Below, piece by piece: positions 44,980 to 57,262 of a stretch of DNA of 64,000 nucleotides. The position numbers and the translations under genes are program-made. Positions within the stretch are counted from its first letter, which is position 1. Each line of letters opens with the position of its first letter. The stretch is taken from NCBI RefSeq assembly GCF_017654505.1, contig NC_054547.1, forward strand, positions 26,115,975 through 26,179,974. Direction: 5' to 3'. Below the pieces are notes generated by a model. The model saw nothing but the letters and a program-made list of their open reading frames with translations. It ran no database searches and was not told where the DNA came from. This stretch comes from Polyodon spathula. Lineage: Eukaryota > Chordata > Actinopteri > Acipenseriformes > Polyodontidae.

Positions 44980-46840
44980 GTTATAGATATTGGGCAAGTA
45001 GTATCTCCTTAGGGAGGACAGTACAACTGCTTCTCAGTTGTGCAGAGTGATTGTTACAGTCTTCTGTCATTCTTCAGCTTATAAGAAAAAGGAAACTATC
45101 TGATGATATTTAATTCTGAACAACGTATTTTATAATGGGTTTATATTCCACACAAATCATCTTGATCTCGAGGAGCCAAACTACCAAAAGGGCACAATCC
45201 CTATTTCCTTCCCTGATGCCACAGGCAGCACTTGTAAGAACGAATTCCTATACCCTCACTCTTCCATACTCTACACTGTGTCAGAGTTGTTTTTGAATTT
45301 GCACTCTATGAGATTGATACCTCTGCAGTTTGGTTTAATAGGTTTAAATCTACAAAGATTACACAACAAATTAATTAATACGTTAAGCAAACTAGGATGA
45401 CTTCTCCACACAGCCTGCTGCAACTCATTATTTAGAAATAATAAAATAACCATTCAGAAAAAAGACTTATAGTCAAAATGTTTGTCATTTAAGTATTTCT
45501 AAATTCAGCATTATGTGACCCAAGCCATTACTGAAAACTGGCTACTAACATAACAATACAGGTATGTGAATGATTTTATTAAATAATATTACAGTTAATT
45601 AAGGTTTAAAAAGTGATCATGAAAAGAACTTGCATTTTGGAATGATGAGTCATCAATCTAGTGTTAAAATGCCCTGGATTAAACTAAGGCATTCCTTCAG
45701 ATTTAATCATTATATCTACATGTAAACTGCTTATCACTAACGGATGCTGAATGAGTTTCTTCATATATGTGGAAAAAACCACAATCCAATGACAGAGCAT
45801 TTATCAAATCGTAAATAATACATTGTCACTTGGTAACTACAACATAATTAAAGAAATACAGTACTGTAGTTTTAGCATTACCGTTACTCATCCAGTAAAG
45901 ATACTAGGGTGTGAGTGCAAGATGAGTCACAATATGAGGAGCTTGCTGGTTGTAATGAATTTGCTGATCCTGGCTGCGGACCCATAGGGAGCAAAGCACT
46001 GGTCTTTGCAATCCCCCGGGGTTGGGGTGGAAAATTGTCTGGGCTTGATTCATCTCATGGTACTTAAGGGACCCCTGCATCACAGATATTTCCCAAGCTG
46101 GAACCTTACCTCATGTGTTCCGTAGCTTGTTGCTTTGATTCAGCAGATGAAAAGAGATGATTTGCTAGACAGTGAGAACAGAGGTTGTATGTTGATTTTC
46201 AGTGCCCCTGGTCAGTATGCAAAGATGATGATGATAGAAATATTATTACGATTCTATAACAGACTGGTTAATATTGTAAAACGCTTGTAAACACAGCTTG
46301 TAAACTGCTGCTTTAATATGAACATTAAAACAACCATATTACAAATGGTGCTATTATATTGGAAGAGGGATCCATATATGAAAATGCCTAAGGCTAGCAT
46401 TCATAAAAAAACACATCTCTTGAAAATTCAGACAGGTGGCAACCTGTGAGCAAATGCCACCATGGAGGAAGATTCACACTGTGTCCCCTATGGAAGTTTA
46501 TTGAGAGGGGTGAGTAGACTTGTCACCTTTTCCTGATTGGGGTAATGTACTTCTTGATTGCTATTCCCCACAATGTTTGCTCTGTAGACCAATTAGATTA
46601 GTGGCAGTATACCCAGCTACAGTATGATTGTTAAACACTGCATGTCTCAATTTCCAAGGAAAACATAATTCATCACAGACATGACAAATTATACTCAGAC
46701 ACTTATTGGAAATGATCTTAGTGAGCTACAAATACAGTAGAATCCTTTGCCTGGAAACTCTTTCCTTTCATAATTATGCTTTAGGATTAAACCAGCCACT
46801 ACTGTTTTCTAATTGAAATTCTGTTTCAGTATTCAGATAG
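44980..46840. other. no recognised gene or transposon
   Basis: A block at about 45930-46080 is more GC-rich (ATCCCCCGGGGTTGGGG) and could be a SINE piece, but no promoter boxes are recognised. Confidence 0.3.
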
Positions 46841-46844
46841 TTTT

Positions 46845-48295
46845 GAAGCTGAAATAAAAGATCCCAGAAATTTTCCATATGCACAAAAAGCTTATTTCTC
46901 TGAAATTCTGTGCACACATTTGTTTACATCCCTGATGGTGAGCATTTCTCCTTTGCCAAGACAATCCATCCACCTGACAGGTGTGGCATATCAAGAAGCT
47001 GATTAAACAGCATGATCATTACACAAGTGCACCTTGTGCAGGGGACAATAAAAGACCACTCTAAAATGGGCAGTTTTGTCATGCAATACAATGCCACAAA
47101 TGTCTCAAGTTTTGAGGGAGCGTGCAATTGGCATGCTGACTGCAGGAATGTCCACCAGGGCTGTTGCCAGAGAATTAACTGTTCATTTCTCTACCATAAT
47201 CCGCCTCCAATGTTTTTTTAGAGAATTTGGCAGTACATTCAACTGGTCTCACAACTGCAGACCACATGTAACCACGCCAGCCCAGGACCTCCACATCCGG
47301 CTTCTTCACCTACGGGATCATCTGATACCAGCCACTTGGACAGCTGATGAAACTGTGAGTTTGCACAACCGAAGAATTTCTGCACAAACTGTCAGAAACC
47401 GTCTCAGGGAAGCTCATCTGTATGCTCATCGTCCTCATTAGGGTCTTGACCTGACTGGAGTTCGGCGTCATAACCGACTTCATTGGGCAAATGCTCACCT
47501 TCGATGGCCACTGGCACGCTGGAGAAATCTGCTTTTCACGGATGAATCGGTTTCAACTGTACCGGGCAGATGGTAGACAGCGTGTATGGCATCGTGTGGG
47601 CGAGCGGTTTGCTGATCAACGTTGTGAACAGAGTGCCCCATTGTGGTGGTGGGGTTATGGTATGGGAAGGCATAAGCTATGGACAATGAACACAAATGCA
47701 TTTTATCTCTGGCAATTTAAATGCACAGAGATACCGTGACGAGATCCTGATGCCCATTGTCGTGCCATTCATCCACCACCATCACCTCATGTTTCAGCAT
47801 GATAATGCACGGCCCCATGTCTCAAGGATCTGTACACAACTCCTGGAAGCTGAAAATGTCCCAGTTCTTCCATGGCCTGCATACTCACCAGACATATCAC
47901 CCATTCAGCATGTTTGGGATGCTATGGATCGACGTGTACGACAGCGTGTTCCAGTTCCCGCCAATATCCAGCAACTTCGCACAGCTATTGAAGAGGAGTA
48001 GGACAACATTCCACAGGCCACAATCAACAGCCTGATCAACTCTATGCGACGGAGATGTGTCGCGCTGCATGAGGCAAATGGTGGTCACACCAGATACTGA
48101 CTGGTTTTCTGATCCACGCCCCTACCTTTTATTTTTTAAGGTATCTGTGACCAGCAGATGCATATCTGTATTCCTAGTCTTGTGAAATTTATAGATTAGT
48201 TGATTTTTTTTCAATTGACTGATTTCCTTATATGAACTGTAACTCAGTAAAATCTTTGAAATTGTTGCATGTTACATTCATATTTTTGTTCAGTG
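46845..48295 (+). mobile_element. Tc1-like transposon, slightly 5' truncated
   Basis: The right end TTTTTGTTCAGTG at 48283-48295 is followed by TA and is the inverted form of CACTGAACAAAAAT, the terminus of a widely spread fish Tc1 family. The left side begins inside the 5' region at GCTGAAATAAAAGATCCCAG, so roughly the first 60-70 bp are missing. The interior holds a decayed transposase of a different subfamily from the three other copies. Confidence 0.8.
47100..48100 (+). pseudogene. Tc1-like transposase pseudogene with catalytic Glu changed to Gln
   Basis: It starts MSQVLRERAIGMLTAGMS, with helix-turn-helix elements (AVARELTVHFSTIIRL). A stop at 47439-47441, a frameshift inside the first catalytic block (TDES | RFQLY, near 47543), another near 47640-47720 and TAG at 47999 break it. 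The second Asp block HDNARPHVSRICTQ is kept. The third reads SPDISPIQHVW, where the catalytic Glu codon is CAG (47906-47908), so the DDE triad would be lost even if the frame were whole. The C-terminus INSLINSMRRRCVALHEANGG ends at TGA 48098-48100. Confidence 0.8.
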
Positions 48296-49662
48296 TATAA
48301 AGTGAAAAGTATTGTGATATGGCGAGTCATTTCCCCACTGTTGTATATCTACCAGTCTTCTCATTCCTGAGAATTGTTTTTTGTATAACCAAGAATGATG
48401 GATGAGGTCAAGTTAATTTGGATAAAATGTTTCTTTGCAATATAATTTAGTTTTTGTGTACGATTGATTTTAGTATTAAAATGAGTAATTGAGTAAATTG
48501 AGTAATTAGTATTAACAGGTTAGCATGGGTGTGACATATGTTAGCTAGTGTGTTCTTTTTATATTCACTTTGTTTTATGTCTATATCAGTCCTACCCTCC
48601 TAGAGCACCAGAGTACAACCATTAACCTGTCCTCCAGCTTCTAGTGGATATAAAACACTGCATAGAACAAATGTATTTCTTCCATTCACCAGGTCCAACT
48701 TAAGTCAATGAAACACGCTTGAGTTTCCCCACCCCCATATGGAGTCCCATTTAAGCATTAAAATGTACACTAAGTTCCTCTCAGAACCGCAACCACTTGT
48801 AGAAATCGAATAAACAGAGAAATGCAGAGTTGGTAACACAAGTATTCAGAACAGGGAAAAATAATGGACTTGACAAAGTGGACTAGATGGTAAAATATTA
48901 TAAAAAGTATAAAGTATTACCATCAACTGTTCCACCAACAGGAGAGAGTGCTGTGGGAGGTGTGAGATATGTATCTGTCAACCTTTGTCACATTATCACA
49001 GGTATTAATATAAATTATAAAATCAAGGAAGAGATCAATGTTAGGCAGAAAATAGGTTTTGCAGGATCAGAGCTTATGACCGTAGCAAATTCTCCTCCTT
49101 AATATTAAATAAAATGGTTCTTGTTTATGTAACTGGGCCACAAATTAAATAAATAACAACTTGCTCTAAAATACATCAAACTGAATATGCATGTACGCAA
49201 TGGAATTAGTCATGAAGCCATTTCTTTTTATATTTCTCAATTGCAATCTTAGCAATCAGCAGGAAATTTGATACAGAAGTGCAAACTGTTTAAATATCAT
49301 TGAAAGCAATTTATGCATACAGAATTTCTATTGTAAGAAGAATAATTCACAGTCTCATTGAAATGTGATCTGTTTAATGGCAATCTATATTTAAATGTAG
49401 TTTCTGAATGTAACAAAGAAAAGGATAATCTTTGCAGCCAAATCAGAATCTGCTTTCTTGGGTGACATTTACCTTAGAGCTGCTTTATTCCTGGGCATTT
49501 TTCCTTAGCTTATGGGAATAGAAAGACAGATATGTTGTGGGAAATCAGGAAGAACATTCAAATGATGGATTTTGGTAACTGAACCTCATTCTTAACAGAC
49601 CACTTGATGGAATTGTTTTCTTCCATTGAATTATGTATTGTTCTAAGGTAAGGAGAAACATA

Positions 49663-49676
49663 TAATAATAATAATA

Positions 49677-49716
<40 letters not shown>
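49663..49716. repeat. (AAT)n microsatellite
   Basis: A ~54-bp trinucleotide run with one interruption near 49678. Confidence 0.9.
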
Positions 49717-50422
49717 GACAGTGAATGCTAAGGTCTGAACCCCTTTACCATGTTTGCTGTTGTCTAATGCTGTTAAACATTACACAGCAACAGGGAGGTG
49801 GTAGCATTACGCTTCACATTTTAAAAACCGTTTATATAATTGTGATGAAACTTGGTATGGAGATCTCTGACTATATGTCAAAACTTTCATTTTTATATTT
49901 ATCTTGATCACACAATACATTATTCCATTATTCCATGTACTGTAAATCAGTCATTTTAATAAACAGTACTTTACGATGTTATTAATTACCTTGTTATCTT
50001 ACCTAATGACATCTACGTCTTAACAAGCAATTTTCATTATTCATTGTCAACTTTTGTCAACTATTTACTGCCATGCTTTACATAATATTGATACATGTCA
50101 TGGTCCTCATACTTGAACTTTAATACAGAATGTGTATCTTATGTTATTGGTATACTTATTTTTCTTTTTATTAATTATTATTATTGTTGGCAATATATAT
50201 TATTCATCCCCTAGATGTCTTATGCATTGGACACAACATTGGATTGTGCTCATAATGCTTTCCCTTAATGTAATGAAGTTGCTTTGGGTCCAGATGTTTC
50301 TCTTGACAAATGGAAGATATAGATGTACAAATTAAAAGTGACTGTAGTGAGCTGAGTACAACCTAGCCCAGTGGATGCTGCACTGCTGAAGGCACACCGA
50401 ACCAACCTTGGAGACATTGAAG

Positions 50423-50446
50423 GGGGGGGGGGGGGGGGGGGGGGGG
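50423..50446. repeat. poly(G) tract
   Basis: A ~24-bp G run; length may be unreliable in assembly. Confidence 0.85.
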
Positions 50447-52866
50447 TACTAAAAATAGACTTCAAGGAGTTCTGAATTCTCTATTAGATGACTGTTCTTA
50501 ATAGAAGAGTAGAATCTATTATTATATTAAAGGGTAGAATATACAGTAATAGAGTTAATGTTCATTTCAAGGCTCTTGTTTTTAACCTCAAGGGTTTTAA
50601 ATCAAGTGTGAACATTTATCCAAATTTTTCTGATAGGAAACAGAACTTCCAGATTATAAAACTAATGGTGTTTGCGTGTTCTTTCCTCCTAGTTACTGTT
50701 AAGTCTCTGTTAATACCCTGTTTTTGAGTAACTATTAGTATTTTTCATATTTGCTTATATAGCCACAGACCCAATAAAAGGCTTCAGAAAAACTCTGAAG
50801 GGGTTATAGTTCATGACATAATTCCAAATATCGTACCTGAACCCAGCGGTCCAGATAAGATGCGTACTGGGTGTTTTACACATGAATTGTGCATAACATT
50901 TCCATTGAATCCGTAAAGATTCACACAGCAATTTTGCTGCACAGAGTTTGCATGTTATTAAATTTCTGTACTTTGTTGGTTCCTGGTGTTTAAATTGCAT
51001 GTACAAGATAATAAGGTTTACAACATTATTTAACTCTGCTGCCCAGTCTCCCTTAGATCAGCAGACACAAGGGACTTTAATTGTACAACCTCAGTTAGAG
51101 ACCTTGTCCTTGAATCATAGCCAATCGGTCCCCAAGCTTTCATATACTGTACTGCTAGTTGCACCAGATGTTGTGGAATGTACTTAGATAACCAAATAAT
51201 TACACTTAATCCAAATTTCAGCCTTAGGGGTGAAAGAGGTCTGGGTCATTAGACCCCTGCATATTTATTCCAATTCTTCAGTCACCCTGACTGCACCAAG
51301 CGGTTCACTTCGCCTCCACCATAATAGCAGTCATTACTCCTGTGCCCCTTTGGAACAAAGATAGATTACTGCCCTCCAATAAGGCCACCTTTAGTCCACT
51401 TACTGTATGTCCTTAAACCACAAAATAGAACTAGGTTTTAGACCCATGATTCATAATTGAAAAAAGCCTGCACACAGAGGAAGTGCATGAAATTCATCTA
51501 CACTTGGCCCACAATACATCTTTCCACCGGATTTCAGGTTCAGAATATCACACCCGTATTTAGGGAGGCAAAAGAGGAGGCTTTGGGTCTAGCCCTATCC
51601 AGGTGTGTCAAGTGACTGTAATAAAGAAAAAAAAGTTGTATGGGTGCTTTGGAAAATATTATTATTAATGATGTTTCTGATATTACTATTACACAAAGCT
51701 CATTATCTTGAGAAAAGAGAGGTGTTGATAATGTAAGACCAGGCTAGGTAGCCTTACTAAAACATGAAGCACGTTAACTCTGCCTCTCCGCATCAATGAA
51801 GACAATGATAGTCATAAACAGAATTAAACTAGTAACAGGTATAATCAGGCCTAATTTATATAGTGGATCTGTGTTGTGTTATTTTATTATTGTGTAGCCC
51901 TCTTATGTTTGTTTTATGCTGGTTATCAACAACAGTTTTATTTTGATTTCCTCTTTGCATGCAGTTTTACCTCCCAACAGCCAAACAAGTGATGGCTTTC
52001 CAAATCTTCACAATCAAAACAAAGGCCCTCATAATTAGAATTATGACATGCCCCAATGTACTAGGTAATTGCATCATAGTAAATGCAGTTTAACTCAGTT
52101 TGCATCAAATGATACAACAAATGCACAAAAAATACATTTTATAAAACAAAATTCCTGAGCCCATCATGATAGAAAGATTTGATAAACAGTTATAGGGGGA
52201 GAGTAAATCAATGTGGCTTTACCTTCATAATCAAAACAAAGGCCCTAACCCTTGACCTAGAACAGAGGGGATAGGGTACCTCATTGTGACTTGAAGGTAT
52301 GACAGTTTCCCCAGGGGTCAACAATCAACACAGTGCCCCCTGGTCACAGCTGCAGGAATCTATCCTCCATGCTACATCAACATTTAAGATTGACATGCTT
52401 ATGCTTAGAGTTGAAGGGTTCAATTAGCTCTTGGGTTGATTCTGTATGATGTATATATACACAGTTTCCTTCCAGTGGTGACCCAAATCTATTGCTGTCA
52501 TGGAGTTGCAACGAATGGGATTGTAGTTCAGTCACTTGAATTTATTGAGTGGGACGGTAGTTCCTCGTGGCAAGTTATCAGCGAGAACTGCCAGAGACTC
52601 CATACAGCAAGGATAGTTGACGTGTTTTCAAAGTATTGATGCAGCAAAAGTGAAATCAGCCAAAAGCACCATTTCACATTTAATTTGTAGTTCAGAACAC
52701 TCTTAGGTGAAATGTAAAAATAAAGTCAATACCTGTTATACAGTAAGAGAAATAAGTCACCAAAGTAAGCTGAAAATGTCCTCCTCTTTTTCCACCTGTT
52801 TTAGTTTTTTTTGCAGCTTATGAACTCCTCCTCGGCTACAACAGCCCAGCACCATCCGCGCTCACC

Positions 52867-54330
52867 TTGGCACCAACACCGACGCAGATTACTCTGCACC
52901 GACTACTGTCACCTACGCTGACAGCTCGGCACCGATGCCCACCCGCCATGTCAATGCCCTCTGCAATGTCTTCAGCTGCTTTCCATCAGTGTGACCAGTG
53001 TGCAGCTAAACTCCCAGAGGAGGATGGGCCCACCACCTGTGTCAGGTGTTTAGGTCCAGACCATGCAGCCAGGGTGCTGGCAGGAGATTTGGACTGCTCC
53101 CCCTGTTAACGGTTCTCTAGAAGAACCAAGCACAGAAGGGCAGCCCTCTCCCCAGTGGATTCCCATTCCTTGGGGCAAGGAAGGATGCGATCCGTGGTCC
53201 AGAGTCCTTCTCAAAGGGCCTCCAGAACCCTAGTGTCTAGGGAGCTCCCCCATACCACTGGTTCACCCTCCCCTACCCACCTCCAGTGCATAGGCGTAGG
53301 CGCTCCTCTGCAGAATCGTGGTGGAAACTGCCAAGTTGGCACCGCTTGAGAGGGCACTCACCAGGAGGTAGGCGATCACCGCCGAGGTACCATTCTCCTT
53401 CGCTTCTCAGACTCAGGCACTCCCCTTCTGCATCTCCCGAGAAACGCCAAAGCTCTGTGGAGCAATGTTTTGAGGAGCCGCTCTCCGTCCCCACCTAGAC
53501 CCTCAAGCCCTGGCAAGCTGTTATTCATAGCTTCAAGGAGGGATGTGTCCTACCCCACCACTTCGGTTGGCAGGCCACAACGGGGAGCTCCATACCGTCC
53601 CTCCCGCATACATCTCAGAGGGAGGAGTTCTGGGTCCTGATGCAGCGTGCAGCTGCTGCAATGGATGTTCCCTGGCCTATAGAACAGGAGGGAAAGGGAA
53701 ATCTGTTTCTAAAACAAAAAGGGCACCAACAACATGCCTTTCCTCTTTGGGATGACTTTTTGGATCTGGTTCGCTTTTCATGGAACCACCCTGTGTCTGC
53801 TCCCTCTGGCTCACAACAGAGGAGTCCCTGCTGCATACCGCCGGAGCCCAAGAAGCTGGCCTGGGCATGTTCCCTCTCATCGGGGACACAGTCACTGTGC
53901 TGGTGCAAGGGTCCACCTTCGCCCATACAAGCCATACAGGATGACCGATACAATACTAAAGAAAGCATATGCTTCAGCGGCGTTGTTGTTGAGAGCGGCA
54001 AACGCCATGTGCATCTTGGTGCTCTACCAGTCACAGCTAGCGGCAAGACTGCAGGGGCAGGAAACGAAGAGAGACGCAGGGGAGCTTTAGGCAGTGATGG
54101 GAGCGATGACTGACCTGATGAGGGAGCTAGGTCAGGAATCAGAGAGGTCTCTGGCGGCACTGTGGGCCGCTCGCTGACATCTTTGGCTGACCCAAGCCAA
54201 GGTCGTGGAGACAGAGAAGGCTGTGTTACAGGATGCCCCTATAACACCGGGGCAGACATTCGACGACTGTTGATGTGAGCCTTGAGAGGTCCCACAAGGC
54301 CACGGAGGTCGCTTCAAAGTTTTCATGCAT
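52867..54330 (+). pseudogene. DIRS gag-like pseudogene
   Basis: The first block has a cysteine-rich N-terminus, FHQCDQCAAKLPEEDGPTTC then CLGPDHAARVL, typical of the CX2C...CX2C start of vertebrate DIRS Gag. It hits a stop at 53109. After an R/S-rich middle with several frame changes, a 158-codon block at 53640-54113 contains LMQRAAAAMDVPWP, FSWNHPVSAP and GCxPPVD-like relics found before the alpha-helical region of these Gags. Later relics (LLLRAANAMCILVLYQ, ARLQGQETKRD) lie in another frame up to about 54330. The protein would form the particle; here it is dead. Confidence 0.65.
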
Positions 54331-54539
54331 TCCTGCCTATCGTCAGCGCCCTAGGTGGACTTCCTAGACTGCCAGGGCAGCTGGGCCTGAACGCCGCCTC
54401 CACAATAGGCCAAACAAGCAGGTTCTATGGCTGGAGACTGAGGTCGTGGCCTAAAAAAGATGTGCCCCAACCCAAGCCCAAGGGAGACCACGCCTGAGGG
54501 TTTCGGGCTGCCACCTTCCCTCCTCACAACCGGACTGAC

Positions 54540-55250
54540 CACTGGACACGACCCATGGCAAGGCTGCACCCAGGACTATGAGACATGGTTACGCTCTACA
54601 ATTTCGCTTAGGCCCTCCACCCTTCAAGGGTGTGCTCTTTACTACCGTCGAACCAGCGTGCACGATTCTCCTTCAACAGGAGATCGCCAATCTTCAACAG
54701 AAGTACAGTGTGTGCTTGGTAAACCCAAGGGATGGTCTCAGCAGCTTCTACTCCAGCTACTTCCTGGTGTCCAAGAGGGATGGCGGTTTCTGACCTATTC
54801 TGGACCTCAGGGTCCTCAACCTGTTCCTCAAACAAAGGAAGTTCAACATGTTGACCGCACAGCGTATACTCCAGTCCATCTAGTCGGGTGATCATCATAT
54901 CGATCGACCTACAAGACGCCTACTGAAAATATCTATGCTTCGTCTTTCAAGGCAACGCATACGAATTATGCGTGCTGCAGTTTGGCCTCTCGCTGGTGCC
55001 CTGCACATTTTCCAAGTGCATGGATGCAGCACTGGTTCCACTCAGGCGGGGTATTCGGATCTTGAACTACCTGGACGACTGGCTAGTTTGAGCGCGTTCC
55101 AAAGCACGCGTCGAGGTGCACACCAGATGGGTCATAGATCATGTGACATGTGTCATTGGAAGTCACACTCTCCCAATTCAGAGAGGATGCTCTTCTACAG
55201 GTCAGAATGTTTCAAAGGTTATTGGGGCTGATGGCAGCCGCCTCGAGAAT
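54540..55250 (+). pseudogene. DIRS reverse transcriptase pseudogene
   Basis: Relics in order: GYALQFRLGPPPFKGVLFTT; a helix with LLQQEIANLQQKYSVC; GLSSFYSSYFLVSKRDGGF followed by a stop where the family has RPILDLRxLN (read as PILDLRVLNLFLKQRKFNML in another phase); the SIDLxDAYFH region, degraded near 54890-54930; ELCVLQFGLSLVPCTFSKC; and YLDDWLV at 55068-55088, the YxDD active site, followed at once by TGA. Two or more frameshifts and stops inactivate it. It would copy the element's RNA. Confidence 0.8.
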
Positions 55251-55640
55251 CCTTCCCCTAGGGCTGCTGAGAATGCGCCCGCTTCAAGCCTGGGTGAATA
55301 CGCTCAAGGTGCACCCAGTGCGCAATCGATACCGGCCGGTGTGAGTGTCCAGACAATGTCGGAAGACATTGGAGTGGTGGCTCCGCCCCGGCAATCTGCA
55401 CCTCGGATCTCTCCCCTCACAGAAGGGAAGTTGTCACTATGGACGCCTCCAGCCTGAGCTGGGGAGAGGTCTGGAATGGGAGGGGAATAAGAGGTCAGTG
55501 GAAGGGACGTTGGCAGCAAGCGCATATAAATGCCCAAGAACTGCAAGCAATTTCTTAAAGGGGACTAGAGGCTCTGTCCTCCAATGAAAAGCATGGTCCC
55601 TAAGTGGGATCTGGAGCTGGTGCTGGGGGTCCTTATGGTT
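55250..55640 (+). pseudogene. DIRS RT-connection/RNase H region, degraded
   Basis: It retains LLGLMAAASRILPLGLLRMRP and LQAWVN, the connection after the polymerase, then TMDASSLSWG (in-frame relic of the TDASLxGWGA RNase H start, the first Asp) near 55436-55460, and INAQELQAI near 55525. The remainder of the RNase H domain appears deleted, because recombinase sequence begins by about 55600. Confidence 0.6.
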
Positions 55641-56272
55641 CCCCCATTTGAGGCCATGGCCTCAGCAGAGCTGCGCCCTGTTTCCCTCAAAGTGACGTTT
55701 TTCTTACTCATTACGTCTGCCAAATGAGTAAGTGAGCTTCATGTGCTGTCCATCAATGACACATGTATGACTTTCGCTGGCAATGACTCGCAGGTAGCAT
55801 TAAGAAAGAACAAAGCCTTTTTGCAAAAGGTGGTCTCCTCATTCCATATTAACCAACCAGTGGTTTTGGAAGCTTTCAAACCTCCCCCGCATAAGTCAGA
55901 GGAGGACCATAGACAGCACACGCTTTGCCCGGTCCTGGATCTGTGCTGTTACCTGGATAGGACAGCGTGTTTGTCTACTATGGGTCCCGCTGTAGAGCTC
56001 AAGCCCTGTTGAAGCAATGTCTAGTGTACTGGGAGGTAGATGCGATATGCTTGGCGTATGAACAGACAGATATGCCGGGGGACATTACGGCCCATTCTAC
56101 CAGGGGCCAAGCAACTGCATGGGCTCTCTTTCACGGTGCCTTCTTGGATGAGCTTTGCAATCCTGCTACATGGACAGGTAGTCATGCAGTTGCTAGTTTG
56201 TACCGCCTTGATGTTGCAAACCGAGCAAGGCCCTCTCTGGGCTCTAGGGTGTTGCAGGTGGCATGCCCTTAA
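55640..56272 (+). pseudogene. DIRS tyrosine recombinase pseudogene
   Basis: The frame has VSLKVTFFLLITSAK, then TGA at 55725-55727 exactly where the family's catalytic first Arg (SAKRVSEL) is expected, then VSELHVLSINDTCM. The core continues with FAGNDSQVALRKN, FLQKVVSSFHINQPVVLEAF and HTLCPVLDLCCYLDRTA. A frameshift near 55970-56005 leads into AHSTRGQATAWALFHGA, which holds the His and second Arg (56093-56104), and SLYRLDV with the nucleophile Tyr (56201-56203). It would join circular DNA to a target. The loss of Arg I plus the frameshift mean it is inactive. Confidence 0.8.
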
Positions 56273-56660
56273 GCGTCCTGAAGGCTCTGAGGCTATCGTT
56301 GTGGGACTGTACTGTCGGTAATCTGGAACCAAGGCAGCTTTGGAATAGCTTCCAAGTCGGTAATGGTTATCATTCCACTTGAAAGGGTTTCCTGAAAAGA
56401 ATGACAACCATTACCCTTCGAGGTTGTGTACCCAGCTAACCTTCAATTTCGAAAATGGCGATATGCTACTGTGAGGACGCCCCTCTTCAGCAGGAGGTGG
56501 GAGGGACTTCCTCCTCACACAGGGCCCTGATAGGGCAGCTTTTTTATATATGCTCATTGATTGCGGGTCATAGAGGCTCTTCCCATTTGGTAATGGTTGT
56601 CAATCTTTTCGGAGAACCAGGGTTGTGGTAATAACCCAACGTTTGCAAGCTTGTTGTTTT
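56273..56660 (+). repeat. DIRS 3' non-coding region with inverted motifs
   Basis: GGTAATGGTTATCATT (56359-56374) and AATGACAACCATTACC (56400-56415) are inverted copies 25 bp apart, and GGTAATGGTTGTCAAT recurs at about 56589-56604. Such paired motifs are expected in the internal complementary and terminal repeat region of DIRS elements. Confidence 0.6.
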
Positions 56661-56969
56661 AATACTGTCTCATCAGTGCTACACGATTAGTTGAGAATAC
56701 AAGTATTTTGAAAGATGAAGTCAGCCAGCTGAGAATTCTCGGGACTTAATTTTACATATTGGAGATTTTTTTTTTTTTTTTCGAGTCATCTTATATCATT
56801 CTGAGATTCGGATCTTGATCTCTGAAAAATGTTGTTTTCCTGTGAGTGTAACGCTCATTGTGGTCCCTATTGGTGCAAGGAAGGAAGGATACTGGTTGAT
56901 GAGAGTAATGCTACTTGTGGACCCCACTGGACAAAAAGGAACGTTAATTTCTGAGAGGAAGCTATGCTG

Positions 56970-56971
56970 AA

Positions 56972-57016
<45 letters not shown>
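56970..57016. repeat. (AT)n microsatellite
   Basis: A ~47-bp dinucleotide run downstream of the DIRS element. Confidence 0.95.
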
Positions 57017-57022
<6 letters not shown>

Positions 57023-57262
57023 GGTAAAAGTAAAACAAAATAAATAATAAATCTTGAAATAAATGAATTTATAAATGAATACATAGACATTTCTTTCTTT
57101 ATCTTTATATTTATTTTTCACTATCAGATATAAACACTGCCATTTAAGACGTTATGAAACAAAAATAAATACTCGTTCTTGTTCAATTGTATATTAGTGA
57201 AGATTGCTGTACATAAAAGTTGTCATGCTTTCATATATTTTTACTTTCAAATAAATATATAT

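Larger units (their letters stand above)
48300..52830. other. no recognised gene or transposon; simple repeats
   Basis: (AAT)n lies at about 49663-49716 and poly(G) at 50423-50446. The rest is AT-rich unique-looking DNA. Frames of up to 83 codons are without motifs. Confidence 0.35.
52830..56660 (+). mobile_element. DIRS-like tyrosine-recombinase retrotransposon (decayed, ~3.8 kb)
   Basis: A block of distinctly higher GC content carries, in order, a gag-like ORF, reverse transcriptase with YLDDWLV, an RNase-H/linker region, and a tyrosine recombinase with HSTRG and YRLDV motifs, all on plus. DIRS elements integrate through a circular intermediate by recombinase rather than integrase, so no LTR pair or target duplication is expected. 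The 3' region has three related inverted or direct copies of GGTAATGGTTGTCATT. All genes are broken by stops and frameshifts. The 5' terminal repeat is not identified. Confidence 0.85.

Noticed and set aside
53615..54160. 181-codon minus-strand open frame
   Set aside because: It lies antisense to the DIRS gag relic, in GC-rich DNA where chance frames are long, and shows no domain motif.
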